Assembly: GCA_900549065.1 (NCBI GenBank)
Contig: URNC01000065.1
Span: 1-10,556 of the forward strand
Direction of reading: 5' to 3'
Length of the DNA stretch: 10,556 nt
DNA from: an uncultured Collinsella sp.
GTDB lineage: Bacteria; Actinomycetota; Coriobacteriia; Coriobacteriales; Coriobacteriaceae
Part shown: positions 1-5,960 of the stretch, piece after piece
Position numbering within the stretch: the stretch's first letter is position 1
Layout of the letters: the number at the start of each line of letters is the position of its first letter
Program-made: the position numbers and the translations under genes
The notes under the pieces: generated by a model
Told to the model about the DNA's origin: nothing
Databases searched by the model: none
What the model saw: the letters and a program-made list of their open reading frames with translations, nothing else

Positions 1-400
1 GGTAGGTGTAGGCAGCCCCGCCCATGCCAGTCTCGAAGGCCTCAGCGGGGGAGAGCTCCTCCTCCAGCTTAATGGCACCGGCCTGGTAGACGGAGGTGGC
101 GGGCACGTCGAGCTCGGTCTCGGGCGTGATGCGGGCGCGGTCGGCGGCATCGCCGGGCGCGGAGGCGCGGCGCTCGGGGAAGCGCTCGGCCATGGCGTCC
201 ATGGCGGCGTCGAACGCGTCTGCCACGCCAGCAAACTGCTCGTCCAAGCCCTCAACCTTAACGGTCTCGGCGGGAGCGGCAGCAAGCTCGTCAGAGAGCT
301 CGAGCTTGGTCTGATTCATCTTCAGCCAACCCCAAGTGGCGGCCGGCATAGCGTTGACCTGCTCAAGGGTGGTAGCAGCGGTGATCGTGGTCTGATTCAT
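1..400 (-). CDS. sufD: Fe-S cluster assembly protein SufD, N-terminal part (runs off the window)
   Basis: SufD is the partner of SufB in the SufBC2D scaffold on which Fe-S clusters are built in the cytosol. Only about the first 133 residues are here; the gene continues past base 1. The protein begins MNQTTITAATTLEQVN and soon reads PAATWGWLKMNQTKLEL, which fits the Trp-Leu-Lys-x-Asn segment near the start of SufD proteins. An Ala/Glu/Asp-rich stretch follows. The ATG overlaps the sufB stop by one base (TAATG), and AAGGAG lies 10 nt upstream inside sufB, so translation is probably coupled. MNQT occurs again at codon 28 (ATG at 319), but that ATG lacks a Shine-Dalgarno and would remove the conserved Trp segment, so the first ATG is preferred. 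The assignment leans on operon position as well as sequence, because the conserved C-terminal core is outside the window. Confidence 0.87.
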   Translation of the reverse strand, partial: MNQTTITAATTLEQVNAMPAATWGWLKMNQTKLELSDELAAAPAETVKVEGLDEQFAGVADAFDAAMDAMAERFPERRASAPGDAADRARITPETELDVPATSVYQAGAIKLEEELSPAEAFETGMGGAAYTY

Positions 401-1812
401 TATCCGATCGCTCCTTCCATCTCGAGCTTGATCAGGTTGTTCATCTCGACGGCGTACTCCAGCGGCAACTCCTTGGAGACCGGGTTGGCAAAGCCGTTGA
501 CGATCATGGTGCGGGCCTCTTCCTCCGAGATGCCGCGGCTCATCAGGTAGAACACCTTGTCGTCGCCGATACGACCGATGGTGGCCTCGTGGCCGATGTC
601 GACGTTCTTGGCGCGGATGTCCATGGCCGGAATAGTGTCGGAGCGGCTCTGGTCGTCGAGCATCAGCGACTGGCAGCTCACGGTTGCCTTGGAGCCCTCG
701 GCCTTGGGCGTGGCCACGATAGAGCTGCGGAAGGTCTGGATGCCGCCGCTCTTGGAGATGCCCTTGGTCTCGACGGTCGCCGAGGTCTCGGGCGCGTTGA
801 GTACGACCTTGCAGCCGGTATCGAGGTTCTGGCCGGCGCCGGCAAAGGTGATGCCGGTAAAGCCCGAACGGGCGCGGCGGCCGTTGAGCACGCTCATGGG
901 ATAGAGGTAGCCCACGTGGCTGCCGAAGGAGCCACTGATCCACTCGATGTCGCCGTCCTCGTCCACGCGCGCACGCTTGGTGTTGAGGTTGTACATGTTC
1001 TTGGACCAGTTCTCGATGGTCGAGTAGCGCAGGTGTGCGCGTTTGCCCACAAAGAGCTCGACGGCGCCGGCGTGGAGGTTGGCTACGTTGTACTTGGGCG
1101 CGGAGCAACCCTCGATAAAGTGCAGGTCGGCGTCGTCCTCGACGATGATGAGCGTGTGCTCAAACTGGCCGGCGCCCTTGGCGTTAAGACGGAAGTAGCT
1201 CTGCAGCGGGAAGTCGAGCTTGGTGCCCTTGGGCACGTAGACAAACGAGCCGCCCGACCATACGGCGCCGTGCAGGGCCGCAAACTTGTGGTCGGTGGGC
1301 GGGATGAGCGTCATAAACTTCTCGTGGATGAGCGGTTCCCACTGCGGGTCGTGCAGGGCCTCCTCGATGCCGGAGTAGACGATGCCCATCTTGGACGCGG
1401 TGTCCTGCATGTTGTGGTAGACCAGCTCGGAGTCGTACTGCGCGCCGACGCCTGCCAGGTAGCTGCGCTCGGCCTCGGGGATGCCCAGGCGCTCAAAGGT
1501 GTTCTTGATGTCGTCGGGCACCGACTCCCAGTCGTGTTTTTGGTCGGTGTTGGGCTTGACGTAGGTGACGATGTTGTCCATGTCCAGGCCCTCGATGGAG
1601 GGGCCCCACGTCGGGTCGGGAAAACGATTGAAGATCTCGAGGGACTTTAAGCGCAGGTCGAGCATCCACTGCGGCTCGTCCTTCTTTGCGCTGATCTCGC
1701 GCACGATGTCGGGCGTGATGCCGGCGTCGAGGCGCTCGAATCCCTCCTCGCCATAGGTGAAGTCGTAGAGGCTGCGGTCGATGTCCGCGACCTCGGTGCG
1801 GTTCTTGGTCAT
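400..1812 (-). CDS. sufB: Fe-S cluster assembly scaffold SufB
   Basis: SufB is the core scaffold subunit of the SufBC2D complex; it receives sulfur from the SufS desulfurase system and builds nascent Fe-S clusters in the cytosol. The 470-residue length is normal for the family. Diagnostic stretches are VPKGTKLDFPLQSYFRLN (about 193-210), EGCSAPKYNVANLHAG (234-249), the block around SCQSLMLDDQSRSDTIPAMD (379-398), and GHEATIGRIGDDKVFYLMSRG (407-427). By motif, Cys380 and Glu409 should correspond to the E. coli SufB residues Cys405 and Glu434; the spacing of 29 residues is the same. The ATG at 1812 has AAAGGGG about 7 nt upstream, formed across the sufC stop. The gap to sufC is 12 nt, and sufD overlaps the end by one base, so sufC-sufB-sufD is one operon. 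No key residue appears to be missing. Confidence 0.97.
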   Translation of the reverse strand: MTKNRTEVADIDRSLYDFTYGEEGFERLDAGITPDIVREISAKKDEPQWMLDLRLKSLEIFNRFPDPTWGPSIEGLDMDNIVTYVKPNTDQKHDWESVPDDIKNTFERLGIPEAERSYLAGVGAQYDSELVYHNMQDTASKMGIVYSGIEEALHDPQWEPLIHEKFMTLIPPTDHKFAALHGAVWSGGSFVYVPKGTKLDFPLQSYFRLNAKGAGQFEHTLIIVEDDADLHFIEGCSAPKYNVANLHAGAVELFVGKRAHLRYSTIENWSKNMYNLNTKRARVDEDGDIEWISGSFGSHVGYLYPMSVLNGRRARSGFTGITFAGAGQNLDTGCKVVLNAPETSATVETKGISKSGGIQTFRSSIVATPKAEGSKATVSCQSLMLDDQSRSDTIPAMDIRAKNVDIGHEATIGRIGDDKVFYLMSRGISEEEARTMIVNGFANPVSKELPLEYAVEMNNLIKLEMEGAIG

Positions 1813-1824
1813 TGCGTCGCCCCT

Positions 1825-2625
1825 TTACGCCTGCTGCTCGGCAGCGGCGGACTCGGCCTGGGCGCGCTGCTCGGCGGCCTCGCGCTCGAAGGTCTCAAAG
1901 CCGTTCTTGTCGATCCAGGGGATGAGCGAGGCGTCGTCCTCGCGCACGATGTGGCCCTTGACCATAACGTGGACGCGGTCGACATCCAGGTGCTCCAAGA
2001 TGCGCGTGTTGTGCGTGATGATGAGCATGGAGCCGTCGCAGCTCTTGCGGTAGGCGTCCATGCCGTGGCTGACGGTGGACAGGGCGTCGACGTCTAGGCC
2101 CGAGTCGGTCTCGTCGAGGATGGCGAGCTTGGGCTGCAGCAACAGGAGCTGGAGCATCTCGACCTTCTTCTTCTCGCCGCCCGAGAAGCCCACGCCCAGC
2201 TCGCGGTTGAGGTAGGCGGTATCCATGTTGAGCTCTGCCGCGAGCTCCTTGACGCGACGGCGGAACTCCTTGCCCTTCATCTCCAGGCCGGGGCGGCCGG
2301 CGATGCTGGCGCGCAAAAAGCTCGACAGCGGCACGCCCGGAATCTCGACCGGGGCCTGGAAGCTCAGGAACAGGCCGGCGCGCGAACGCTTGTCGGTGGT
2401 GAGCTCGGTGATGTCCTGGCCGTCAAAGACGATGCGGCCGTCGTTGACGGTATAGACGGGGTCGCCCATGACCAGGTGGCCGAGGGTGGACTTGCCGGCG
2501 CCGTTGGGTCCCATCAGCACGTGGGTCTCGCCGGCGGCGACGTTGAGGTTGACGTTGTGGAGGATGGTCTTCTCGTCCACGGAGGCGGTCAGACCTTCGA
2601 TGGAAAGCAGCGGATTTGCGCTCAT
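1825..2625 (-). CDS. sufC: Fe-S cluster assembly ATPase SufC
   Basis: SufC is the ABC-type ATPase of the SufBC2D complex; ATP hydrolysis drives rearrangement of the SufB/SufD core during cluster assembly. It is cytosolic, not a transporter. From the chosen start, Walker A is GPNGAGKST (39-47), the Q-loop is SFQ (Q90), the signature is FSGGEKKK (147-154), Walker B is LAILDETDSGLD (167-178, with the SufC-type DETDSGLD), and the switch His is H205. The start is placed at the ATG at 2625 (MSANPLLSIEGL) because GAGAGG lies just upstream and the product then begins like other SufC proteins. An in-frame ATG at 2655 would add ten residues but has a poor ribosome site. At 266 residues it is slightly longer than usual because of a Glu/Gln/Ala-rich tail (about 247-266), which may be a short helix or a linker. 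First gene of the suf operon. Confidence 0.97.
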   Translation of the reverse strand: MSANPLLSIEGLTASVDEKTILHNVNLNVAAGETHVLMGPNGAGKSTLGHLVMGDPVYTVNDGRIVFDGQDITELTTDKRSRAGLFLSFQAPVEIPGVPLSSFLRASIAGRPGLEMKGKEFRRRVKELAAELNMDTAYLNRELGVGFSGGEKKKVEMLQLLLLQPKLAILDETDSGLDVDALSTVSHGMDAYRKSCDGSMLIITHNTRILEHLDVDRVHVMVKGHIVREDDASLIPWIDKNGFETFEREAAEQRAQAESAAAEQQA

Positions 2626-2689
2626 GCTGTCCCTCTCTGTATATGGTGTACTCATAGGTGTACTAAACCCTAGGAATCTTCTCGGAATA

Positions 2690-2717
2690 AAGTTACTATG
2701 GGTTCGGCGTTAGTCAA
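2690..2717 (-). promoter_or_regulatory. candidate sigma-70-type promoter for the suf operon
   Basis: On the minus strand a TTGACT box (2717-2712) matches the -35 consensus at five of six bases. After 16 bp there is a weaker -10-like TAACTT (2695-2690). Transcription would start near 2682 and give a leader of roughly 55 nt. The TTGACT box sits inside a small stem-loop: TTAGTC (2710-2715) pairs with GACTAA (2728-2733), with inner GGG (2718-2720) and CCC (2725-2727) flanking AAAA. The -10 match is poor, so either this promoter is activated or the real -10 is elsewhere. Confidence 0.4.
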
Positions 2718-2721
2718 GGGA

Positions 2722-2746
2722 AAACCCGACTAATCCACTCGACTTT
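2722..2746. promoter_or_regulatory. IscR type 1-like operator
   Basis: This 25-bp stretch has a CCCGACTAAT left half and an ACTCGAC right half. Compared from memory with the E. coli IscR type 1 consensus (GACT and AGTC core halves with R-W-W-W-Y between them, SYY and RRS flanks, ATA and TAT ends), it agrees at 21 of 25 positions. The differences are at positions 2, 14, 17 and 24. It sits just upstream of the suf TTGACT box and between the divergent suf operon and the Rrf2/IscR-type gene, where such a regulator would be expected to bind. Binding is an inference. Confidence 0.45.
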
Positions 2747-2754
2747 TCAAATTC

Positions 2755-2785
2755 TGGGACAAAATAACCTGTTGTGTTTGTCCCA
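2755..2785. promoter_or_regulatory. 31-bp dyad element 1 (suf side)
   Basis: The element begins TGGGACAAA and ends with the exact inverse TTTGTCCCA, with 13 bp between the arms. Read on the minus strand it contains GGTTATTTT, which resembles a -10 box facing suf. It is an inverted copy of element 2 (27 of 31 positions identical). Position and symmetry suggest a binding site for a dimeric regulator, probably the neighbouring Rrf2 protein; that assignment is inferred. Confidence 0.6.
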
Positions 2786-2798
2786 TTTACTTAAGATT

Positions 2799-2829
2799 TG
2801 GGACAAACAAAGCTGGTTATGTTGTCCCA
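2799..2829. promoter_or_regulatory. 31-bp dyad element 2 (rrf2 side)
   Basis: The element begins TGGGACAA and ends with TTGTCCCA and is also 31 bp long. On the plus strand it carries GGTTATGTT, a weak -10-like sequence facing the regulator gene, and it ends 20 bp before that gene's ATG. It is the reverse-complement counterpart of element 1, so each divergent gene has its own copy in the orientation that faces it. Autoregulation of the rrf2-family gene is the simplest reading. Confidence 0.6.
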
Positions 2830-2849
2830 GATGCGATGGGAGGGTAGGT

Positions 2850-3281
2850 ATGCTCATTTCTTCCAAGGGCCGCTATGCCCTCCGACTGATGATCTATATC
2901 GCGGCGCTGGGCGACGCCGAGGGCAAGATTGCCCTGCGCGAGGTTGCCGACCGCGAGCATATCTCGCAAAAGTATTTGGAGCAGCTGGTTCGTCCGCTTA
3001 TGAAGGCGGGCCTGCTTAAGAGCGTGCGCGGCAAGGGCGGCGGCTACATGATGGCCAAGGACCCGGCCGAAGTGCGTGCCGGCGACATCTTGCGTGCCGT
3101 CGAGGGCAGCACGGCCCCGGTGGCGTGCGATGGCATTGACAACAGCTGTACCCGCAGCGACCTTTGCTCGACCGTCAAGTTCTGGCGCGGTCTGGACGAT
3201 GTGATCGAAAAGTACGTCGACGGCGTGACGTTGGCCGACCTGGCCGCCGTCCCCGAAATCAACTTTGACATTAAGCTGTAG
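2850..3281 (+). CDS. Rrf2/IscR-family transcriptional regulator
   Basis: This is a winged-helix DNA-binding protein of the Rrf2 family, whose members often sense Fe-S cluster status or redox state through bound clusters. The 143-residue product begins MLISSKGRYALRLMIYIA, the usual family start. The recognition helix region is around ISQKYLEQLVRPLMKAGLL (38-56), and the wing is SVRGKGGGYMMAK (58-70). Three cysteines, C93, C100 and C106, occupy the cluster-ligand loop; the spacing is CX6CX5C, one residue longer in the first gap than the CX5CX5C of E. coli IscR. The ATG at 2850 is chosen because GGGAGG lies 6 nt upstream and an upstream in-frame extension from 2772 would run through both dyad elements. 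It diverges from sufC, so it probably controls suf and itself. The mntA-like gene begins 8 nt after its stop, so read-through is likely. The family is clear; whether it is an IscR orthologue is not settled. Confidence 0.93.
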   Translation: MLISSKGRYALRLMIYIAALGDAEGKIALREVADREHISQKYLEQLVRPLMKAGLLKSVRGKGGGYMMAKDPAEVRAGDILRAVEGSTAPVACDGIDNSCTRSDLCSTVKFWRGLDDVIEKYVDGVTLADLAAVPEINFDIKL

Positions 3282-3289
3282 GGGTGCAA

Positions 3290-3577
3290 ATGGCATCTCT
3301 CGACAAGGTGTACAAGCAAATCGAAGTTTTTGCTCGGGAATGTGACGCCGAGAAGGTCGTGTTGTTTGGTTCTCGTGCTCGAGGCGACAACTTGCCCAAG
3401 AGCGATATTGACATCGCCGTAGCAGGTTGCCGGGATTTCGGCCGTTTCTCATATTTGATCGAGGAACATCTTGATACTCTTTTAGATGTAGATGTCGTCA
3501 ATCTCGACGAGTCCCTATCGCAGCAATTGCTCGATGAGATTGCCAGGGATGGTGTGATTCTGTATGAAAAAATATGA
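3290..3577 (+). CDS. mntA: MntA-type nucleotidyltransferase antitoxin
   Basis: This is a minimal nucleotidyltransferase of the MNT type, the antitoxin partner of HEPN toxins. In the characterised Shewanella MntA/HepT pair the antitoxin transfers AMP from ATP to a tyrosine of the toxin and silences it. The 95-residue protein has GSRARGDNLPKSDID at 27-41, which fits the GSX10DXD active-site motif exactly (Ser28, Asp39, Asp41). A likely third catalytic acid is Asp68 in LLDVDVVNL. The ATG at 3290 has AGGGG 5 nt upstream, overlapping the regulator stop; an in-frame GTG at 3284 is possible but would sit inside that ribosome site. It overlaps the next gene by 14 bp, typical of this antitoxin-toxin pair. 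It lies 8 nt downstream of the Rrf2-family gene with no terminator between. The function is inferred from motif and pairing. Confidence 0.9.
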   Translation: MASLDKVYKQIEVFARECDAEKVVLFGSRARGDNLPKSDIDIAVAGCRDFGRFSYLIEEHLDTLLDVDVVNLDESLSQQLLDEIARDGVILYEKI

Positions 3578-3983
3578 GAACTTTGTTAGCGCCTTGGCGA
3601 ATCTTGAGGATGCGCCCAATCAGGATCTCAACAATGATTTTGTTCAGAGTGGATTGATTAATAAGTTCAATCTTCAATTTGAACTGAGCTGGAAGCTCCT
3701 TAAGCGTCTGCTCGAGTATGAGGGTGCCACGCTTGCCGCGTCGGGGTCTCCTCGTGCCATTTTGAAGGAGTCGTACCGATTCTACGACTTTATTGATGAG
3801 GCGGCCTGGCTAGATATGCTCAGAGACCGCAATACGAACGTCCATATCTATGACAACAAGCTCGCTCAAGATTTGATTCAGCGCATCTTGAACGTCTATA
3901 TTCCCGCTTTCTGTCAGTTGAGAGACGGGCTGACGAAACGTTACGGCGAGCTTCTGTTGGCGCCCGATGACCAGTTTGTCTAA
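3564..3983 (+). CDS. hepT: HepT-type HEPN toxin (HI0074-like nucleotidyltransferase partner)
   Basis: This is a helical HEPN-family protein, formerly annotated as nucleotidyltransferase substrate-binding protein. Characterised HepT proteins are ribonucleases held inactive by AMP modification from MntA. Its 139 residues contain LQFELSWKLLKRLLEYEG (37-54), typical of the HI0074 branch, and RNTNVHIYD (89-97). The latter gives the RX4HXY motif: Arg89 and His94 would be the RNase pair, and Tyr96 the modified residue, so the toxin looks intact. The start overlaps the mntA end by 14 bp and has only a weak, distant GGGAT, suggesting translational coupling that keeps antitoxin in excess. Base composition is lower than the suf genes: by hand count 25 of 60 G+C at 3661-3720 against 38 of 60 at 2101-2160, a hint of horizontal transfer. 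No terminator is seen after the stop. Confidence 0.9.
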   Translation: MKKYENFVSALANLEDAPNQDLNNDFVQSGLINKFNLQFELSWKLLKRLLEYEGATLAASGSPRAILKESYRFYDFIDEAAWLDMLRDRNTNVHIYDNKLAQDLIQRILNVYIPAFCQLRDGLTKRYGELLLAPDDQFV

Positions 3984-4000
3984 TTCCTTAAGATTTCGCG

Positions 4001-4041
4001 GAGGGTTGTTGCCGTTTACCGAGGGGTTGTTGTGCAACAAC
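4001..4041. repeat. GTTGTTG direct repeats with inverted partner
   Basis: GAGGGTTGTTG (4001-4011) recurs as GAGGGGTTGTTG (4021-4032), with the GTTGTTG cores 21 bp apart, close to two helical turns. The second core is followed after a 2-bp gap by its inverse CAACAAC (4035-4041), forming a 7-bp-arm palindrome. The array overlaps the -35 position of the candidate promoter for the surface-protein gene, which would suit an operator. No regulator can be named. Confidence 0.45.
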
Positions 4042-4058
4042 GGACGAGCTGCAATACT
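4030..4058 (+). promoter_or_regulatory. candidate promoter of the surface-protein gene
   Basis: TTGTGC (4030-4035) and AATACT (4053-4058) are separated by 17 bp and are modest matches to -35 and -10 boxes. The predicted leader is about 45 nt, ending in a good ribosome site (GGAGG at 4101-4105). The -35 lies inside the GTTGTTG/CAACAAC palindrome. The matches are weak, so this rests mainly on spacing and position. Confidence 0.3.
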
Positions 4059-4110
4059 GATTCTATCTTTGCAAACTGCACTTTAACTACACCAATGCAG
4101 GGAGGATCTT

Positions 4111-5928
4111 ATGCAGCCCAAGCATTCTGCGATTGTCGCGGGCCTGACGCTGGCGCTTTCGTTTGGTGCCGTTTCCGCGCCGGCACCCGCCGCCGCCGAG
4201 GAGCCCACGCCGGGCGTTGCCTCGGATGCCACCGATATCGATAAGGGCCTTTACACCCAGCAGTCCTTCTCGGGCGTGCTGAGGTCGGTCCAGGGCGTTT
4301 CGTTTGTCAACGTGACTCCCGAGATAAAGTACTTTACCAAGTACGAGAGCCATGGCAACTACAACCAGGGCTTTTCGTACGGTGACGGCTATAACGCGCT
4401 GGGTTATTACCAGTTCGACCGTCGTTGGTCGCTCATTCCGTTTATGAAGCAGGCCTACAACTACAACCCCGAAAAATACTGCATGCTCAAGGATACGATT
4501 GATCGCGGCAGCGAGATTTCCAACACGAGCAATGCCATGTACGAGAACGGCCAGCTCACCGAGCTGGGCCATATCGCGCAGGATGCCTTCCAAGGTGCGT
4601 ACAACACCGATCCTGTTGAGTTTTCAGCACTTCAAGATGCCTATGCGTACAACTCGTACTATGCGGTGACCGAGGCGTGGCTCAAGAGCGGCCTGGGTAT
4701 TGATATTTCGGGCCGCGCCGATTGCGTCAAGGGCATGGTGTGGAGCATCACCAACATGTGCGGCACTGGTGGCTGCAGGGACTTTTTCCGCTGGGCGAAT
4801 CTTTCCAACGATATGTCCGACCGCGAGTTTGTGACGGCGCTCTCCAATAGTGTGGTCAACAATGTCGCCACTAAGTTTTCGAGTCAGCCTCAGTATCATG
4901 AGGGCTGGAAGAATCGTTATAAGAATGAGCTGAAGGACTGCTTGGCTTATATCGCCGAGGACGAGACAGCCGCTGCGACGCCCGTGCAGCCCGAGCCCAC
5001 GCCGGCGCCCTCGCCGACACCTGATTCGAATGACGACTCGAGTGACGATCCCAACGATGACAGGATGGATGCGCCCTCGACCGATGCTGACGGTAATGGC
5101 TCTGCTGGTGGCACTACCAACGACGGCTCTACCTCGAACGGCTCCGATTCGAACGGCTCTGCTGCGGGCGGTTCGTCTTCAAGCTCTGCCGGCAATACGG
5201 ACAGCGCCGCTTCTGGTTCGACCGACGCTGACGCCTCTAACTCATCTACCGGCTCGACTGATTCGTCTATTGGCACCGGCTCTAACAACGGCTCCGGCTC
5301 TGACGCAACCCCTGATTCCGATGCTTCCAAGGACGACTCGAATAAAGCGCCGGACGCTCCCGTTGCTTCTCCGGACAAGAAGCCTTCTTTCTCCGAGCAG
5401 CTTGGTTCTACGCTGGGTTCTTCGCTGATGGCTGGCGTCAATAACGGCTCGGCCCAGAACAAGGGCAACTCTGATCAGGTTTTCACGGAAAAGACCGAGG
5501 CCGCAAAGGGCGACTCCAAGGACAAGGCTTCCGAGAAGACCGAATCCGATAAGGGTTCTAGCTCTGGGGAGAAGGACGACAAGTCCGCTCAGAAGAAGGA
5601 CGAGGGTAAGAAGTCTGAATCTGAGGATAAGGACGAGAACAAGGGCAAGACCGAGGACGGAAAGCAGCAGGGCGAGGACGGCGGCAAGGGCAACACCGAC
5701 AACCAGAACCAAGAGCAAAATGACTCCAAGACGGTGACCACTACAACCACGACGACTACAACGACCAAGTCATCTGGCGGTAACATGCCCAAGACGGGCG
5801 ACCTTATCGTTATGGCGAGCCTTGCCAGCGCGAGCTTGGCCACGCTGGGCGCTACGTCCATCGTGAGTGGTAAGCATAAGCTCGATCAGCAGAAGAAAGC
5901 TTCTGGGGAGGACGGCTCGGACGAGTAG
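4111..5928 (+). CDS. secreted, sortase-anchored surface protein with lysozyme-like domain
   Basis: The 605-residue product has a signal peptide (1 to about 29: basic start, hydrophobic 7-22, likely cut after APAAA). A globular domain spans about 40-285. Within it KYESHGNYNQGFSYGDGY (77-94) followed by NALGYYQFDRRW (95-106) resembles lysozyme-fold peptidoglycan hydrolases, where a Glu is followed by a GxYQF motif; Glu79 would be the candidate acid. Five cysteines lie at 124, 205, 217, 222 and 277. A Pro-rich hinge (291-304), a Ser/Asp/Asn/Gly linker (305-412), a Lys/Glu/Asp-rich stretch (455-540) and a run of ten Thr (543-552) lead to MPKTGD (559-564), a hydrophobic segment (565-586) and a basic tail. 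This is an LPXTG-type sorting signal with Met in place of Leu. GGAGG lies 5 nt before the ATG. The gene stands alone, with its own terminator. Export and anchoring are well supported; muralytic activity is inferred and unproven. Confidence 0.82.
   Translation: MQPKHSAIVAGLTLALSFGAVSAPAPAAAEEPTPGVASDATDIDKGLYTQQSFSGVLRSVQGVSFVNVTPEIKYFTKYESHGNYNQGFSYGDGYNALGYYQFDRRWSLIPFMKQAYNYNPEKYCMLKDTIDRGSEISNTSNAMYENGQLTELGHIAQDAFQGAYNTDPVEFSALQDAYAYNSYYAVTEAWLKSGLGIDISGRADCVKGMVWSITNMCGTGGCRDFFRWANLSNDMSDREFVTALSNSVVNNVATKFSSQPQYHEGWKNRYKNELKDCLAYIAEDETAAATPVQPEPTPAPSPTPDSNDDSSDDPNDDRMDAPSTDADGNGSAGGTTNDGSTSNGSDSNGSAAGGSSSSSAGNTDSAASGSTDADASNSSTGSTDSSIGTGSNNGSGSDATPDSDASKDDSNKAPDAPVASPDKKPSFSEQLGSTLGSSLMAGVNNGSAQNKGNSDQVFTEKTEAAKGDSKDKASEKTESDKGSSSGEKDDKSAQKKDEGKKSESEDKDENKGKTEDGKQQGEDGGKGNTDNQNQEQNDSKTVTTTTTTTTTTKSSGGNMPKTGDLIVMASLASASLATLGATSIVSGKHKLDQQKKASGEDGSDE
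4978..5766 (+). repeat. low-complexity linker-coding region
   Basis: This part of the surface-protein gene encodes biased sequence: a Pro/Thr hinge, then Ser/Asp/Asn/Gly-rich spacer in which TCGAACGGCTC recurs at short intervals near 5133-5160, then Lys/Glu/Asp-rich sequence, then ten consecutive Thr codons. It probably forms a flexible stalk that crosses the cell wall. Such tracts tend to vary in length between strains and are prone to misassembly. Confidence 0.75.
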
Positions 5929-5960
5929 CCTCTCGGTTGCTAGATAACTAAAGAGTCGGA

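Larger units (their letters stand above)
2755..2829. repeat. 75-bp composite inverted repeat
   Basis: The two 31-bp elements are inverted copies separated by 13 bp (2786-2798). The reverse complement of the second differs from the first only at element positions 9, 16, 18 and 20. Each arm is itself nearly palindromic. RNA or single-stranded DNA across it could form one long hairpin or two short ones. A paired operator is favoured; a small mobile or REP-like repeat is the alternative. Confidence 0.65.

Noticed and set aside
589..1650. 353-codon open frame on the plus strand, antisense to sufB
   Set aside because: It lies wholly opposite a well-conserved gene, has the Val/Ala/Gly/His bias of an antisense GC-rich frame, and shows no known domain.
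2626..2655. Ten-residue upstream extension of SufC from the ATG at 2655
   Set aside because: The ribosome site is weak, and the shorter form matches the usual SufC N-terminus with a GAGAGG site.
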